Of a stretch of 44,092 bases of DNA, positions 33,087 to 40,927 are shown piece after piece. A program made the position numbers and the translations under genes. Location of the stretch: contig JAGQVX010000012.1 of NCBI GenBank assembly GCA_020437755.1, forward strand, positions 1 through 44,092. The letters are read 5' to 3'. The notes beneath the pieces are model-generated. The model did not search any database. It was not told where the DNA came from and worked only from the letters and a program-made list of their open reading frames with translations. This stretch comes from Flavobacteriales bacterium (GTDB taxonomy: Bacteria > Bacteroidota > Bacteroidia > Flavobacteriales_D > Sanyastnellaceae). The number at the start of each line of letters is the position of its first letter. Within the stretch, counting starts at the first letter, position 1.

Positions 33087-33584
33087 TTAGGTCAGTGTTG
33101 TGATGGGTATCCAGACTTCTTCCTGTGCGTCGGGGTTGGTGGGGCTGTAGTTGGGAGGCATGATTTCGAATTGAGGGCGGAAATCGAATTGATAGCCATA
33201 GGCCGGCATCCATTGAGTGAAGATTTCGGTGAGGAATGCGTGAATACCTTGAGGTAAGCCTAGGTACATGAATACGGCATACATGCCGGCCGGAACATGG
33301 AGAATGTCAATATCTGAAGGCACCTTCTCGTCTTGTACCTGAACGGCTGCCCATTTGCCGAATGGCGTATCCAGATCAAAATCCGAAAACGAGACTCCCC
33401 GGTCGATGATCTGCACCGAGAATAATTCCCCGCCAATGCGATTGTGAAAAAGCGGAATGCGCGGACCGAATTGCTGCCAAAGCTTCACCGTTTGATCCGT
33501 GCGGGTAGTCTGACGGATATGTAATCCGGCTAAAATTCTTGCCGGGGCATGCACAATACGTGGCTCGTTGATGGAATCGTTCAT
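33087..33584 (-). CDS. GyrI-like (AraC effector-binding type) domain protein
   Basis: Protein of 165 aa from ATG 33584 (MNDSINEPRIVHAPARILAG); 18 extra in-frame codons upstream are not supported. The fold pattern matches stand-alone GyrI-like/effector-binding domains: ARILAGLHIRQT, WQQFGPRIPLFHNRI, PAGMYAVFMYLGLPQG and HAFLTEIFTQWMPAYGYQFD, then ending in EEVWIPI. Such proteins bind small hydrophobic ligands or toxins. The ligand is unknown and no DNA-binding domain is attached. A TATCTTCA sequence (33596-33589) lies 5 nt from the ATG. The gene carries two copies of the swapped variant GCCATTCGGCAAAT. Confidence 0.8.
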   Translation of the reverse strand: MNDSINEPRIVHAPARILAGLHIRQTTRTDQTVKLWQQFGPRIPLFHNRIGGELFSVQIIDRGVSFSDFDLDTPFGKWAAVQVQDEKVPSDIDILHVPAGMYAVFMYLGLPQGIHAFLTEIFTQWMPAYGYQFDFRPQFEIMPPNYSPTNPDAQEEVWIPITTLT

Positions 33585-33722
33585 GCGGTGAAGATACGCT
33601 TTGACCGACAATCCTACCATTTGCCGAATGGCTAACACTCCTCTTTGAAAATGAAGAAGATAGAACTCGGACCGGTGTTATTAATATAGCACTTAAGGGC
33701 CTCAATTCACGACGAAAAGCCG

Positions 33723-33730
33723 TATTTTCG
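33723..33730 (+). promoter_or_regulatory. Possible -7 element of the giant repeat protein gene
   Basis: TATTTTCG, the TAnnTTCG variant, 19 nt before ATG 33749. No clear -33 element. Confidence 0.35.
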
Positions 33731-33748
33731 CTACCGACTAACCGAATT

Positions 33749-36700
33749 ATGATGACTAAACTCTTCCTATCCCTCGTTGGGCTGTTTGCAATTGTGCATT
33801 TGGCGAATGCCCAAACCATTGAAATTCTTACGCCAAACGGAGGCGAAGTATGGCAGGGATGCACCACACAAACCATTACCTGGACGGCTTCAGGGACCAG
33901 TAACTTTTATTCTATTGATTACTCGGTCAACAATGGAGTTAACTGGACATCGATAGCCACGTTTTACAACACAACCATTGGAGAATACGAGTGGACACTG
34001 CCCAGTATCCAATCTACCAATGTTTTAATCAGGGTTCAGGATTCGAATAACACGGCCATTCAGGATATTTCATCGGCGACATTCTCGATGATTGCGCCGT
34101 TGGTGGTTACCTCTCCAAATGGCGGCGAGGTGTGGGAAGGCGGAACAACGCATGCTATAACCTGGGTTCAGAATGGTACATCCTACTATTATGTTTTGGA
34201 GTATTCATTGGACGGCGGAAACACCTGGAACACCATTAATAGCTACCTCTACAATACATCCGGCAGTTACAACTGGAACGTTCCAAACACGCCATCTACC
34301 GCAGCGTTGGTGCGTGTAAGCGACTATAATGCACCGTGTAAAACAGACAAGAGCAACACGGTATTTGAAATATCGCCGGCTACACCGGTTATTACGGTCA
34401 CCTCTCCTTCAAACAATCAAACCCGCTACGTGGGAGAGAACGCCACTGTCAGTTGGAATTCTCAATATGTAGTTTCCAATCAAGTGCAAATCGAGTATTC
34501 ATCGGACAATGGCTCCACTTGGAATTTAATTACCGGACTTACAGAAAATGATGGGTCTTTTCCCTGGTTAGTTCCGGATGATATATCAACGCAATGTATT
34601 GTGAAGGTTACAGATTTGACCAATACAAGTACGTACGGATTAAGTAGCGGCCTGTTCACGATTGCCGCACCTTTTATTCAGATACAATATCCCAATGGAG
34701 GTGAGTTGGAGAATCAATGTTATGCCGTCAATATCAACTGGACACACGGAGGAACCCATCCGAACCGACGGTTTAATCTGCGCTACTCTACAGACAATGG
34801 ATCAACCTGGAATACGATTGCAACCAATGTCTATCAGTCAAACGGGGCGAATTCAAATTACAGTTGGAATTATCCACCTCCATCGGGATCTGTTTTGATC
34901 AAAATTGAAGACTACTACAATAATCTGTTGTATGATGTGTCGGATGCTCCTTTCACACTTCAACCGCACAATGACTTGATAATCGTATCACCTAATGGAG
35001 GAAACGTGTGGGAAGCGGGAACTACCCAGTCGATAACCTGGGCTGACAACAACATCAACTACGTCAATATGGAGTTGTCTTTGGATGGTGGTGCTACCTG
35101 GTCTCAATTTGACAGCTACGAATCTTCTGATGGTCTGTACTATTGGGTCGTTCCCAATACGCCATCTACTCAGTGCTTGATTCGATTGGTTGAATCGGAC
35201 TATCAGTGTAAAACGGACGTCAGCGATAACGTATTCACCATCACCCCTCCTACGCCGGTGATTCAGAACGTAGCGCCCGGTAACGTGGCCAATCAAGTGT
35301 ATTACAGTGGCATGTCGGCAGGGATCAGCTGGACCAGTGCCTTTTTGACTTCTTCGTTTGTGGCTATTGATATTAGTTACGATGATGGGGCAACATTTAC
35401 TGAGATTATCTCTGCTACGGAAAATGACGGTGCATACACCTGGTTGATTCCGGAAGTGTACTCTGAGACCAGTAGAATTCGTGTGCGTGAAGTGGGATCT
35501 GCTGTTTCAGGCATGAGTGCTAATCCATTCTCTATTCGTGAACCCTTTATTACCGTGTTGTATCCAAACGGAGGAGAAACCGAAGGTCAGTGTTCTTCCT
35601 TTGTCATCTCCTGGAGTCATGGTGGGGTGCATCAAAACAAGAGGTTCAGTCTCTACTATTCTACCGATGGAGGCTCTACCTGGAACACCATTGTTACCAA
35701 CCTGTATCAATCCAATGGTACTCTTTCTCAGTACACCTGGACCTACCCTCCTCCGTCAGGATCTACTTTGATCAAGGTGCAGGACTATTACAACAGCAGC
35801 CTCTTTGATGTGAGCGATGCAGCTTTCGCGATGGCTCCCAACAACGACCTTATTATTACCTACCCCACCGGAGGTGAGACGCTTATTGTGGGCACTTTGC
35901 AAACGCTCACCTGGGCCAGCAGCGGAATTAGCTATGTCGACATGGAGATTTCATTGGATGGCGGTGCTACCTGGACGATGTTCGATACCTATGAGTATTC
36001 CGATGGCAACTACAGCTGGACTGTGCCCAACACACCGTCCAACAACTGTCTGTTGAGATTTAGTGAATCGGATTACGGTTGCTCGGTTTACGAAATGTCC
36101 ACTCCTTTTTCCATTGAGCAACCCGCACCCAGTGTAACCTATCCCAACACGGCTTTGACACTCTACCAGGGACAATCCGTCAATATCCAGTGGACCAATG
36201 CATATTTCCCGGATAATTTTGTGGTTGTAGAGTACTCAACAGACGGAGGCTCAACGTGGAACATGATTAATGCTGCTGCCTACAACGACGGATATGAACC
36301 ATGGCTTGTACCGGCGGATTTCAGCAGTGAATGTCTGGTAAGAGTCACTGACTTCGGTAATCCACTCATCACCGATGAAAGCGACGTCTTCTTTACCATT
36401 TCGCCATCAATTGTTGTTACTTCTCCCAATGGCGACAATGGAATTCAAGACTGGAGGGTATGTACCGAAACCACCATCACCTGGACGTCGGGAGGAACAT
36501 CCAACTATTTCCGATTGTGGTACTCTGTGGACAATGGAAACACGTGGATTTCACTCAACTCCAACTATTACTCTCCCGGATTTGAGAATACTTACGATTG
36601 GGTTATGCCCAACATTCCAACCCCGGCAGCGTTGGTACGCGTCGACGACCGATACAATTCCAGCCAAACTGACGTGAGCGACGATACGTTTACCATTGCT

Positions 36701-37702
36701 CCGGCAATCACGGTACTTACTCCCAATGGCGGCGAAACCCTCGCAAGCGGCAATGTTGTAGACATCACCTGGCTCAACGAAGGAGCTACGAATTACTACA
36801 ATATCGACTATTCAACCAATGGTGGAAGTACTTGGAACTCCATTGCAGTTAATGCCTTTATTGTGGATGACACCTACAGCTGGACCATTCCCGGAACGTT
36901 AGGAACCAACTACCTGGTTAGGGTTACCGACAATATCGATAACTGTAAGTCGGATATGAGTGATGGTACATTTGAAGTCAGTGCCGAAGAGCAAGGTCTG
37001 GTAGAAGTTGTCGCTCCCAATGGACTGGAAACATGGGCAGGATGTACTCAGCATACCATTAGCTGGACAAGCGTAAGTACAAGCGATTATTATGATATAG
37101 AGTATTCGGTTGACGGTGGAACCACCTGGACCATGGTTGTTGCCAACTACTATACGCTGACCAAGAACTACACCTGGACTGTTCCGGGCGTGAACACCAC
37201 CAATGCATTGGTGCGCGTCACCGATCACAACAGCTTACTTTTTACCGATGAAAGCAATGTCCAATTTACCATTACCGCTCCCATTGCCAATGCAGGAAAT
37301 GATGTCACGATCTGCCAGGGAGCTTCAGTGGTTCTTCAGGCAAGTGGAGGGGTGAGCTATTCATGGAGCCCGGCAGGATCGCTGGATAGTTCTTCGGGTT
37401 CAACGGTAATTGCTAGTCCGGCGGCCACTACAACCTATACGGTAGTGGTGACGGACACCAATGGCTGTTCGGATAGCGACGATGTTACGGTCACGGTTGA
37501 CAACGGACTGTGTGACATCGAAGGTTGCATGGAAACCAATGCATACAACTACAATCCAAACGCTACAATTGATGATGGGACATGCCTTTTTGAAACAGGC
37601 GGCGGACCTGATACATGTCCGACAGATATCAACAATGACGGTCAGACCGATACCGGCGATTTGCTGCTGATGCTCGGTGGATTCGGAAGTATTTGTGAAT
37701 AA
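33749..37702 (+). CDS. Giant secreted repeat protein, 12 beta-sandwich domains plus dockerin-like tail
   Basis: 1317 aa with a signal peptide (1-22). Twelve domains of 93-100 aa follow (residues 23-1178), each with PNGGE--, ITW, Y-S-DGG-TW, W-VP and V-V-D-----D-S---F, like Kre9/KNH-type (PF10342) domains. Domains repeat in sets of three: 1-3, 4-6 and 7-9 correspond, and 4-6 (309-599) match 7-9 (600-887) closely. Then comes a PKD-like domain (1179-1256), an EGCMETNAYNYNPNATIDDG module and a Ca2+-type CPTDINNDGQTDTGDLLLML tail. A surface adhesion or matrix role is inferred. No peptidase motif and no classical type IX sorting domain seen. The signal-peptide region contains one interspersed word. 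Confidence 0.9.
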   Translation: MMTKLFLSLVGLFAIVHLANAQTIEILTPNGGEVWQGCTTQTITWTASGTSNFYSIDYSVNNGVNWTSIATFYNTTIGEYEWTLPSIQSTNVLIRVQDSNNTAIQDISSATFSMIAPLVVTSPNGGEVWEGGTTHAITWVQNGTSYYYVLEYSLDGGNTWNTINSYLYNTSGSYNWNVPNTPSTAALVRVSDYNAPCKTDKSNTVFEISPATPVITVTSPSNNQTRYVGENATVSWNSQYVVSNQVQIEYSSDNGSTWNLITGLTENDGSFPWLVPDDISTQCIVKVTDLTNTSTYGLSSGLFTIAAPFIQIQYPNGGELENQCYAVNINWTHGGTHPNRRFNLRYSTDNGSTWNTIATNVYQSNGANSNYSWNYPPPSGSVLIKIEDYYNNLLYDVSDAPFTLQPHNDLIIVSPNGGNVWEAGTTQSITWADNNINYVNMELSLDGGATWSQFDSYESSDGLYYWVVPNTPSTQCLIRLVESDYQCKTDVSDNVFTITPPTPVIQNVAPGNVANQVYYSGMSAGISWTSAFLTSSFVAIDISYDDGATFTEIISATENDGAYTWLIPEVYSETSRIRVREVGSAVSGMSANPFSIREPFITVLYPNGGETEGQCSSFVISWSHGGVHQNKRFSLYYSTDGGSTWNTIVTNLYQSNGTLSQYTWTYPPPSGSTLIKVQDYYNSSLFDVSDAAFAMAPNNDLIITYPTGGETLIVGTLQTLTWASSGISYVDMEISLDGGATWTMFDTYEYSDGNYSWTVPNTPSNNCLLRFSESDYGCSVYEMSTPFSIEQPAPSVTYPNTALTLYQGQSVNIQWTNAYFPDNFVVVEYSTDGGSTWNMINAAAYNDGYEPWLVPADFSSECLVRVTDFGNPLITDESDVFFTISPSIVVTSPNGDNGIQDWRVCTETTITWTSGGTSNYFRLWYSVDNGNTWISLNSNYYSPGFENTYDWVMPNIPTPAALVRVDDRYNSSQTDVSDDTFTIAPAITVLTPNGGETLASGNVVDITWLNEGATNYYNIDYSTNGGSTWNSIAVNAFIVDDTYSWTIPGTLGTNYLVRVTDNIDNCKSDMSDGTFEVSAEEQGLVEVVAPNGLETWAGCTQHTISWTSVSTSDYYDIEYSVDGGTTWTMVVANYYTLTKNYTWTVPGVNTTNALVRVTDHNSLLFTDESNVQFTITAPIANAGNDVTICQGASVVLQASGGVSYSWSPAGSLDSSSGSTVIASPAATTTYTVVVTDTNGCSDSDDVTVTVDNGLCDIEGCMETNAYNYNPNATIDDGTCLFETGGGPDTCPTDINNDGQTDTGDLLLMLGGFGSICE
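33798..33811 (-). repeat. Interspersed word GGCATNCGCCAAAT, N=T
   Basis: Minus strand GGGCATTCGCCAAATGC. It overlaps the codons HLANA of the signal peptide of the giant protein. Confidence 0.75.
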
Positions 37703-37707
37703 AAAAA

Positions 37708-37740
37708 TCCCCCTGCCATTGTGGTAGGGGGACTTTCTTT
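37708..37740 (+). terminator. Intrinsic terminator of the giant protein gene
   Basis: TCCCCCTGCC (37708-37717) pairs with GGTAGGGGGA (37723-37732), with one G-T pair, around ATTGT. The following tract CTTTCTTT is less uniform than usual. Confidence 0.85.
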
Positions 37741-37841
37741 GCGACCAAGAAACCATGTTATACATGGCATTGTACTCTCCAACAGCTCCCGGCATATTAT
37801 AACCGGGAATTGGATCAACCAATGTTGTAATTTTACCCATA

Positions 37842-38013
37842 TTCAGGCATACGCCAAATGGGGTATTCGTCAAATCAACCATCGCAAAGATGACAATGAC
37901 CTTACATCCGATTATCACCCAATCGGGTGATTTTGAAAATGTGTATGAGCACTTTTTGGGATGCACGTATCCCTTTCGACTGAAGTGATTTGCCATTTGG
38001 CGAATGCCTGAAA
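37842..38013. repeat. Inverted pair of the interspersed word in a 337-nt gap
   Basis: Copy 1 (37846-37859, N=A) reads TTCAGGCATACGCCAAATGG on the plus strand from 37842. Copy 2 (37995-38008, N=T) is inverted and reads TTTCAGGCATTCGCCAAATGG on the minus strand up to 38013. The two define a 172-nt segment with about 20-bp inverted ends. The rest of the gap 37741-38039 shows no gene or other structure that I can support. Confidence 0.8.
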
Positions 38014-38039
38014 CTTGAAAAAATAGAAAGAAGGAGGAT

Positions 38040-38423
38040 ATGGAACCGAAAAGAGACATAACGGGGCGAGAAGATATTGTACACCTGGTGGATGCGTTTT
38101 ATGGACGGGCACGGCGAGACAAAGAGATTGGTCATTTTTTCAATGAAGTAGCTACGATCGATTGGGATACGCATATGCCGAGGATGTATGATTTTTGGGA
38201 ATCCACGCTGTTCCATCACCCCACATATTCGGGAAATCCTATTCCTCTCCACATTGATCTGGATCGAAAATCAAGCATGTCGCATGACCACTTTGAACGA
38301 TGGGTTTCGCTTTTTACCGATACCGTGAATCAGCTATTTGACGGGCCTATTGCGGAGCTTGCCCGACAGCGTGCACGTTCTATTGCAACGGTTATGGAAA
38401 TAAAGATTTTTCAGTCGCGTTAG
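38040..38423 (+). CDS. Group III truncated haemoglobin
   Basis: Haem protein of 127 aa, the usual trHb3 length. Conserved features are VDAFYGRARRDKEIGHFF (B/E region with Tyr21 at the B10 position), the helix with MYDFWESTLFHHPTYSGNP and the proximal His84 in HDHFERWVSLF. Group III globins probably handle O2, NO or peroxide; the role here is unknown. An AAGGAGG sequence ends only 2 nt before the ATG, too close for normal Shine-Dalgarno spacing. The interspersed word ends 26 nt upstream. The FISUMP gene follows after 32 nt and could be co-transcribed. Confidence 0.93.
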   Translation: MEPKRDITGREDIVHLVDAFYGRARRDKEIGHFFNEVATIDWDTHMPRMYDFWESTLFHHPTYSGNPIPLHIDLDRKSSMSHDHFERWVSLFTDTVNQLFDGPIAELARQRARSIATVMEIKIFQSR

Positions 38424-38455
38424 TATGGGCGTAAATCTCTAAACCAACTCTTACT

Positions 38456-39100
38456 ATGAATCTCTTACCCTTTTTTATCACAGCCTTTTCTCTGCTTTTT
38501 TCCGACACTTCAACCATCACCGATTCGCGCGATGGACAGACGTACAAAGTTGTTAAAATAGGCGACTATTGGTGGTTTCAGGAAGATCTCCGCTATTACG
38601 CACCGGGGAGTTATTGCGACGATAAGAATCACAAAAAGGATTGCTGCAAGGCTTCTAACTTTTACTCCTTTGACAACTTGGGAAGCGTATGTCCGGACGG
38701 CTGGCATGTGGCCACCGAAGAGGAATGGAAAAGCTACCTGGCGCATGAACTGGAAAGGCATGCAATGGCGCTCAATGATTTAAAACTCGACACCCTTCCC
38801 CACCCCAATAACACCTATATGTACATTGACACAACATCGACACTGCAGCTTACGGGGGATGGATCCTTGCTTCAGATTGCCAACAATGGATGGATTGAAG
38901 GAAGGCGGCACAAAGGAACCGATAGTGGAAATTATTGGGCACCTTTGAATATGGACGGACAAGGAACCAATCACCTGCACATGAATGCCGAACGAATGTT
39001 TCTTCACACGCATGATCACCATATTCGCGACCGCAAATCGAACCAGCGGAAATTCAACGTACGATGCACTTGCGAGGGTGAAATCCCACAACAGCCATGA
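38456..39100 (+). CDS. FISUMP-domain exported protein
   Basis: 214 aa with a short signal peptide (MNLLPFFITAFSLLF). The Fibrobacter succinogenes major paralogous (FISUMP) domain is recognisable: DSRDGQTYKVVKIGDYWWFQEDLRY, the aromatic and Cys-rich region YCDDKNHKKDCCKASNFYSF, VCPDGWHVATEEEWKSYL, then NYWAPLNMDGQG and FNVRCTCEGE at the end. The domain occurs in secreted Bacteroidota and Fibrobacterota proteins with no established activity. His-rich stretch THDHHIRDRK near the C-terminus may bind metal. The next gene starts inside its stop codon (ATGA overlap, 4 nt). Confidence 0.88.
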   Translation: MNLLPFFITAFSLLFSDTSTITDSRDGQTYKVVKIGDYWWFQEDLRYYAPGSYCDDKNHKKDCCKASNFYSFDNLGSVCPDGWHVATEEEWKSYLAHELERHAMALNDLKLDTLPHPNNTYMYIDTTSTLQLTGDGSLLQIANNGWIEGRRHKGTDSGNYWAPLNMDGQGTNHLHMNAERMFLHTHDHHIRDRKSNQRKFNVRCTCEGEIPQQP

Positions 39101-39600
39101 TCGAATCCCAACACATCACTCACGAATTCATCGAACAATCCTGCCTGCGCATAGAAGAAAGTCTGGCGCGAGTGCAGCAGTGCGTGGGGATGCTCAATGA
39201 GCACCAGTTGTGGATGAGGCCCAACGAGAATTCGAATAGTGTGGGCAATCTGGTTTTACATCTGTGTGGGAACATTCGCCAGTACGCCATCGCTGCCCTG
39301 GGAGAAACAGCCGACACCCGAAGGCGAGACGAGGAATTTTCTGCACGCGGCGGTTACACCGGCAAAGAGTTGAATGCCCGGCTTACTGAAACAGTTCAAG
39401 AGGCCTTGATGGTTATACGCGCGGCAAGTCCCGAAAACCTCATAAAGTTCAGGAGAATTCAGAGTTTCGATCTATCAGGAATAGGAATCATCATTCATGT
39501 GACCGAGCACTTTTCGTATCACACCGGACAAATAACTTTCCACACCAAAGCAATACTTGACACCGATACGGGGTATTATTCAGGATTCGTGTTAACTTAG
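39097..39600 (+). CDS. DinB-like protein (DUF1572)
   Basis: Protein of 167 aa, predicted four-helix bundle of the DinB/YfiT superfamily. The three metal-ligand histidines are visible: NLVLHLCGN near residue 51, and HVTEHFSYHTGQI near 138-147. Members are metal-dependent hydrolases or thiol transferases (for example bacillithiol-related) with varied substrates; none can be assigned here. It overlaps the FISUMP gene by ATGA and is probably translationally coupled. The stop codon adjoins a copy of the interspersed word (39599-39612). Confidence 0.85.
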   Translation: MIESQHITHEFIEQSCLRIEESLARVQQCVGMLNEHQLWMRPNENSNSVGNLVLHLCGNIRQYAIAALGETADTRRRDEEFSARGGYTGKELNARLTETVQEALMVIRAASPENLIKFRRIQSFDLSGIGIIIHVTEHFSYHTGQITFHTKAILDTDTGYYSGFVLT

Positions 39601-39612
39601 CATCCGCCAAAT
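39599..39612 (+). repeat. Interspersed word, 13 of 14 (AGCATCCGCCAAAT)
   Basis: Starts within the TAG stop codon of the DinB-like gene; N=C, first base A instead of G, followed by GG as in other copies. Confidence 0.65.
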
Positions 39613-39657
39613 GGTTGATTGTGTGGTTACAACCATCCATTTCAGGCACAACCTTGA

Positions 39658-40104
39658 ATGAAACAAACTATGCGCTTGACACTTCTCACGGCTCTACTTT
39701 TCGTGTGTGCCCCCATTTGGGGACAAAGCGACACAGTCGTAACCCCTGAACCCCACCCCAAATCAGAATTAACCATGGACTACGGTCCGGCCGAAACCTG
39801 GGTATATCATCCGGTTATCGACACCATTCAAATCACCGTAACCCGCTCACAGCCTGCATTATCTGAATGTGGACTAGTGCAGTTTTCGGAACTGGTGTAT
39901 GGCATCGATAAGAACGGAGTTGAGGTTCGCTTCATCGTCCCTTGCGGACAAACCGACGAACGAGCGCAGGGAACGGTAATGCGTTTCGTTCAATCTCGTC
40001 CCGGCGGTCGAATCAGCGACCATGAATTCCGCGCCGATGACCCTGTGGCCCGCAAGTACGCCACCGAGGTCATCAAAACCTATTGGGGCAAACCCGTGGA
40101 ATAA
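39658..40104 (+). CDS. Small secreted protein of unknown function
   Basis: 148 aa with a signal peptide (MKQTMRLTLLTALLFVCAPIWGQ; ATG 39658 or 39670). The mature part is a compact domain with two Cys (SECGLVQF and IVPCGQTDE) that may form a disulfide, several Arg (ARGTV-type and SRPGGRI) and a C-terminal helix. Conserved-hypothetical character; no family recognised. 57 nt after the DinB-like gene and 72 nt before the pyrophosphatase, all on the plus strand. Confidence 0.72.
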   Translation: MKQTMRLTLLTALLFVCAPIWGQSDTVVTPEPHPKSELTMDYGPAETWVYHPVIDTIQITVTRSQPALSECGLVQFSELVYGIDKNGVEVRFIVPCGQTDERAQGTVMRFVQSRPGGRISDHEFRADDPVARKYATEVIKTYWGKPVE

Positions 40105-40176
40105 ATAGAAATTCAGGCTTTTTTTTCGTGAGCCATTCGCAATTGTATAAATTGAGGGCATAAATCAAGCCTGTCC

Positions 40177-40854
40177 ATGACACTTCGTATTCTGTCTTTG
40201 TTTCTCCTGTCCACCGTGCTTTGGTCGTGTGATGATGTTTTGTACACTGAAACATCCGATGAGGGGCAACCCTATTACATCAAAGTAGACGACTACACGC
40301 TTGATTCTCCGGTGCATTTGGTGCGCGACATTCCAACGTTGGCCGATGACAACCACGTCAATGTGGTAGTGGAAATTCCCACCGGCACGCTTGAAAAGTG
40401 GGAGGTGAATAAGGATTCCGGAGATTTGAATTGGGAGATTAAGAATGGCGTCCCTCGTGTGGTCGAATACGTCGGTTATCCGGGTAATTATGGCTTTATT
40501 CCACGCACATTGCTGCCCAACGACGCCGGAGGTGATGGCGATCCGCTGGATGTGATTGTGCTGGGCCCTCCCGTTGCACGAGGAACTGTGCTCAAAGTGA
40601 GTATTATCGGTATGATTCGCATGCAAGACCGCGGCGAAAACGACGACAAGTTGATTGGAGTCACTTCAGGAACGCCGTTCGACAAGGTGCAAACGCTGGA
40701 GGAACTCGACCAGAAATTTGCCGGTGTCACAGACATTTTATCTACCTGGTTTGCCCATTATAAAGGCGAAGACAAGGTGGATGTCATGGGAGTGGAGTCC
40801 CGTGAGGTGGCTTTGGAAGTCCTGGCTCGGGCAAAGCAGGCATACGCCAAATAG
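40177..40854 (+). CDS. ppa: Inorganic pyrophosphatase, predicted lipoprotein (family I)
   Basis: Hydrolyses pyrophosphate to two phosphates. 225 aa, about 50 longer than the E. coli enzyme because of an N-terminal lipoprotein signal (SLFLLSTVLWSC, Cys18, then DDVLYTETSDE). Family I residues are all present: VEIPTGTLEKWEVNK, Arg of GVPRVVEY, YPGNYGFIPRT, the triad GDGDPLD (Asp120, 122, 125), RMQDRGENDDKL and HYKGEDK. The catalytic site looks intact, so an exported, membrane-anchored enzyme is predicted, which is unusual. Its last codons and stop (QAYAK, TAG) contain a copy of the interspersed word. It converges with the tolC-like gene. Confidence 0.92.
   Translation: MTLRILSLFLLSTVLWSCDDVLYTETSDEGQPYYIKVDDYTLDSPVHLVRDIPTLADDNHVNVVVEIPTGTLEKWEVNKDSGDLNWEIKNGVPRVVEYVGYPGNYGFIPRTLLPNDAGGDGDPLDVIVLGPPVARGTVLKVSIIGMIRMQDRGENDDKLIGVTSGTPFDKVQTLEELDQKFAGVTDILSTWFAHYKGEDKVDVMGVESREVALEVLARAKQAYAK
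40839..40852 (+). repeat. Interspersed word GGCATNCGCCAAAT, N=A
   Basis: CAGGCATACGCCAAATAGGG at the 3' end of ppa, running up to the stop codon, read as QAYAK-stop. Confidence 0.8.
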
Positions 40855-40927
40855 GGAATCACTAGTCCTTCATTCAAGCCATTGCCATCCGCAAACAATG
40901 CACACACCGATTTTTACGGTGAAATCC

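Noticed and set aside
32769..33213. Minus-strand frames giving GRRDT-type peptides
   Set aside because: They are translations of the three hairpin repeats and overlap the GyrI-like gene.
37561..37702. Type IX secretion C-terminal sorting domain
   Set aside because: The end is a Ca2+-type DINNDGQTD tail; the usual sorting-domain motifs and terminal Lys-rich strand are absent.
38031..38037. AAGGAGG as Shine-Dalgarno for the globin
   Set aside because: It is only 2 nt from the ATG, and other genes in the window lack such sites, so it is probably chance.
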